A DNA stretch of 5,841 bases from an uncultured Enterobacter sp. (GTDB lineage Bacteria; Pseudomonadota; Gammaproteobacteria; Enterobacterales; Enterobacteriaceae): positions 1-5,841 of the forward strand of contig CAMKZP010000257.1 in NCBI GenBank assembly GCA_946477805.1, read 5' to 3'. The position numbers and the translations under genes are program-made. This document shows, piece by piece, positions 4,671-5,841 of this stretch (positions are counted from its first letter, which is position 1; every line of letters starts with the position of its first letter). Below the pieces are notes generated by a model, which was given only the letters and a program-made list of their open reading frames with translations, had not been told where the DNA came from and searched no databases.

Positions 4671-5735
4671 TCAGGCGGTGTGCAGTTCTTCGCTAAGCAG
4701 GATACTGTTGCGACCCATATGCTTTGCCTCGTAGAGCGCTTTATCCGCTTTCTCCAGCGCCTGCTCAACGTCCTTATCATTAAACATGGCGATGCCAATG
4801 CTGATGGTAACGTTGGTGGCAACGCTTTCGTTAAACATGTGCGGTATTTTGAGGTCGTACACTTTCTGGCGAATACGCTCTGCCGTCTGGCGGGCAAGCT
4901 CGAGCGGAATATTGGACAGCAAAACCATAAACTCTTCTCCGCCAAAGCGGGCGACAATGTCGCGCGAGCGCACGGCATCGCGGATAGCTGCAGAGACCCG
5001 AATAAGCGCCTGATCGCCCATCATATGGCCGTAATGATCGTTGTAGGCCTTAAAGTGGTCGATATCGAGCAGTAAAACAAAATGTTCGCCGTTATCCGCG
5101 GCGAGAAGGTTTTCCAGCCGGCTCTGCAGGCCGCGGCGGTTATACAGTCCGGTAAGCGGATCCATCATGCTGAGATCGGTGAGGGTTTCACGCTCTTCCA
5201 GTAATTCCGAAAGCAGCTCCTGGGCGAAGCGGTCGTTGCGCCGCTGTAAAACATGGTGGATGCCGATGGCGAACACGGGCAGAGCAAAGGAATAAGTCAT
5301 CCTCAGCCAGCTTTCATGGTCGCTTAACCACAGGCAGATAATAAATGCCGGCAGCGAGTGCAGGGTAAATGCTTTGATATTGCTGGCAAATGATAAAGAC
5401 CCTATAAAAAGAACCGTTAATAGCGCCAGAATTAAATAGGTCGCGTGATCGTGCGTAATTAACGAAAATTTCGAGGCGATCTGCCACGCCCATAAACAAC
5501 CGAAAATGGCTGAAACGAGGGGGATATTTATTTTGCGGGCGCTGTTTTTCCAGTGCCAGAGAAGTAGGCCCGTGCTGATGATGAATACGGCAAGCAGCGG
5601 TACAGAGACCACCCGAACGGAATAGAGCGGGTTTGTTACCGAAAACACTGCAGATATCGCATTCAAAAATAAAAACAAACGTAAAGATAACTGGTATTTC
5701 TTGTTGACTAAAGACCGCCAGGATTGTGATGTCAT
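4671..5735 (-). CDS. Membrane-bound GGDEF diguanylate cyclase
   Basis: The 354-residue protein makes cyclic di-GMP from two GTP. The N-terminal half (about 18-163) has roughly six hydrophobic segments (near 18-33, 42-61, 72-90, 99-115, 123-137, 147-163), a MASE-like sensor whose ligand is unknown. A charged, probably coiled-coil linker (164-190) leads to the GGDEF domain (about 190-350). Catalytic features are intact: MDPLTGLYNRRG (191-202), D224 in DIDHFK, N232, D241, and active-site GGEEF (265-269). RSRD (256-259), five residues before GGEEF, is a complete inhibitory I-site, so product feedback is expected. There is no EAL domain. The start at 5735 has no evident Shine-Dalgarno, and no other good upstream start is visible. 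From memory, Salmonella also has a GGDEF gene (STM4551) beside fhuF; this is probably its counterpart. Confidence 0.92.
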   Translation of the reverse strand: MTSQSWRSLVNKKYQLSLRLFLFLNAISAVFSVTNPLYSVRVVSVPLLAVFIISTGLLLWHWKNSARKINIPLVSAIFGCLWAWQIASKFSLITHDHATYLILALLTVLFIGSLSFASNIKAFTLHSLPAFIICLWLSDHESWLRMTYSFALPVFAIGIHHVLQRRNDRFAQELLSELLEERETLTDLSMMDPLTGLYNRRGLQSRLENLLAADNGEHFVLLLDIDHFKAYNDHYGHMMGDQALIRVSAAIRDAVRSRDIVARFGGEEFMVLLSNIPLELARQTAERIRQKVYDLKIPHMFNESVATNVTISIGIAMFNDKDVEQALEKADKALYEAKHMGRNSILLSEELHTA

Positions 5736-5841
5736 ATTGGTGCGTTTTTATTTAAATTCAATTAAAACAATGAATCAGGTGTTGTTCAGTAATAGTGAAT
5801 GCAAAAAAATTGAATTGTAATTATCAGAAAAGCTTTATAGG
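5736..5841 (-). promoter_or_regulatory. AT-rich upstream flank of the diguanylate cyclase
   Basis: This 106-bp stretch is strongly AT-rich and has no long open frame. It contains a 9-bp inverted repeat, AATTCAATT (5755-5763) and AATTGAATT (5808-5816), whose arms are 44 bp apart. I see no confident -10/-35 pair. The promoter of the diguanylate cyclase should lie here, and the composition would suit H-NS binding, which is inference. Confidence 0.4.

Noticed and set aside
1..5841. CRISPR array, tRNA or rRNA genes, insertion sequence, attachment site
   Set aside because: I found no regularly spaced repeats, cloverleaf-like genes, transposase motifs or flanking direct repeats.

Overview
The window reads as chromosome of an enteric bacterium (Enterobacteriaceae, most like Enterobacter or a close relative). 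The grounds are the yjjQ-bglJ pair, a FhuF whose C-terminus closely resembles the E. coli protein as I recall it, REP-type palindromes of enterobacterial style, and a balanced GC content. The genus is inferred, not proven.

Layout, left to right. (1) Positions 1-153 are an AT-rich leader. (2) 154-1523 hold two overlapping LuxR-type regulator genes, yjjQ and bglJ, on the plus strand. (3) A perfect hairpin at 1535-1555 separates bglJ from a convergent YbaK/EbsC-family gene (1561-2019, minus), a probable tRNA-editing deacylase. (4) The divergent region 2020-2226 carries a near-continuous pair of AACCGGTT operator-like palindromes, a possible promoter and a possible CRP half-site. It leads into a 35-codon small ORF (2227-2334) whose stop abuts the Shine-Dalgarno of a lactose/cellobiose-type PTS permease (IIC, 2348-3694). 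(5) Two REP palindromes fill the 95-bp gap between the IIC gene and the convergent fhuF gene (3790-4578, minus). (6) fhuF has a well-placed Fur box over its probable promoter. (7) Upstream of fhuF on the same strand is a membrane-bound diguanylate cyclase (4671-5735) with intact GGEEF and RxxD sites, followed by an AT-rich flank to the window end.

From memory, E. coli K-12 has bglJ and fhuF as direct convergent neighbours. The YbaK-like gene, small ORF and IIC gene (about 2.2 kb) would then be extra cargo here, as would the diguanylate cyclase behind fhuF. The cargo forms a sugar-uptake module with no IIA or IIB in view, so it must borrow phosphotransfer partners from elsewhere. The locus groups a regulator known to activate a beta-glucoside system (BglJ with RcsB), a beta-disaccharide-type PTS permease, an iron-release reductase under Fur, and a c-di-GMP synthase. 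Whether they act together is not shown by the sequence. The most unusual parts are the leader of the IIC gene and its double operator.
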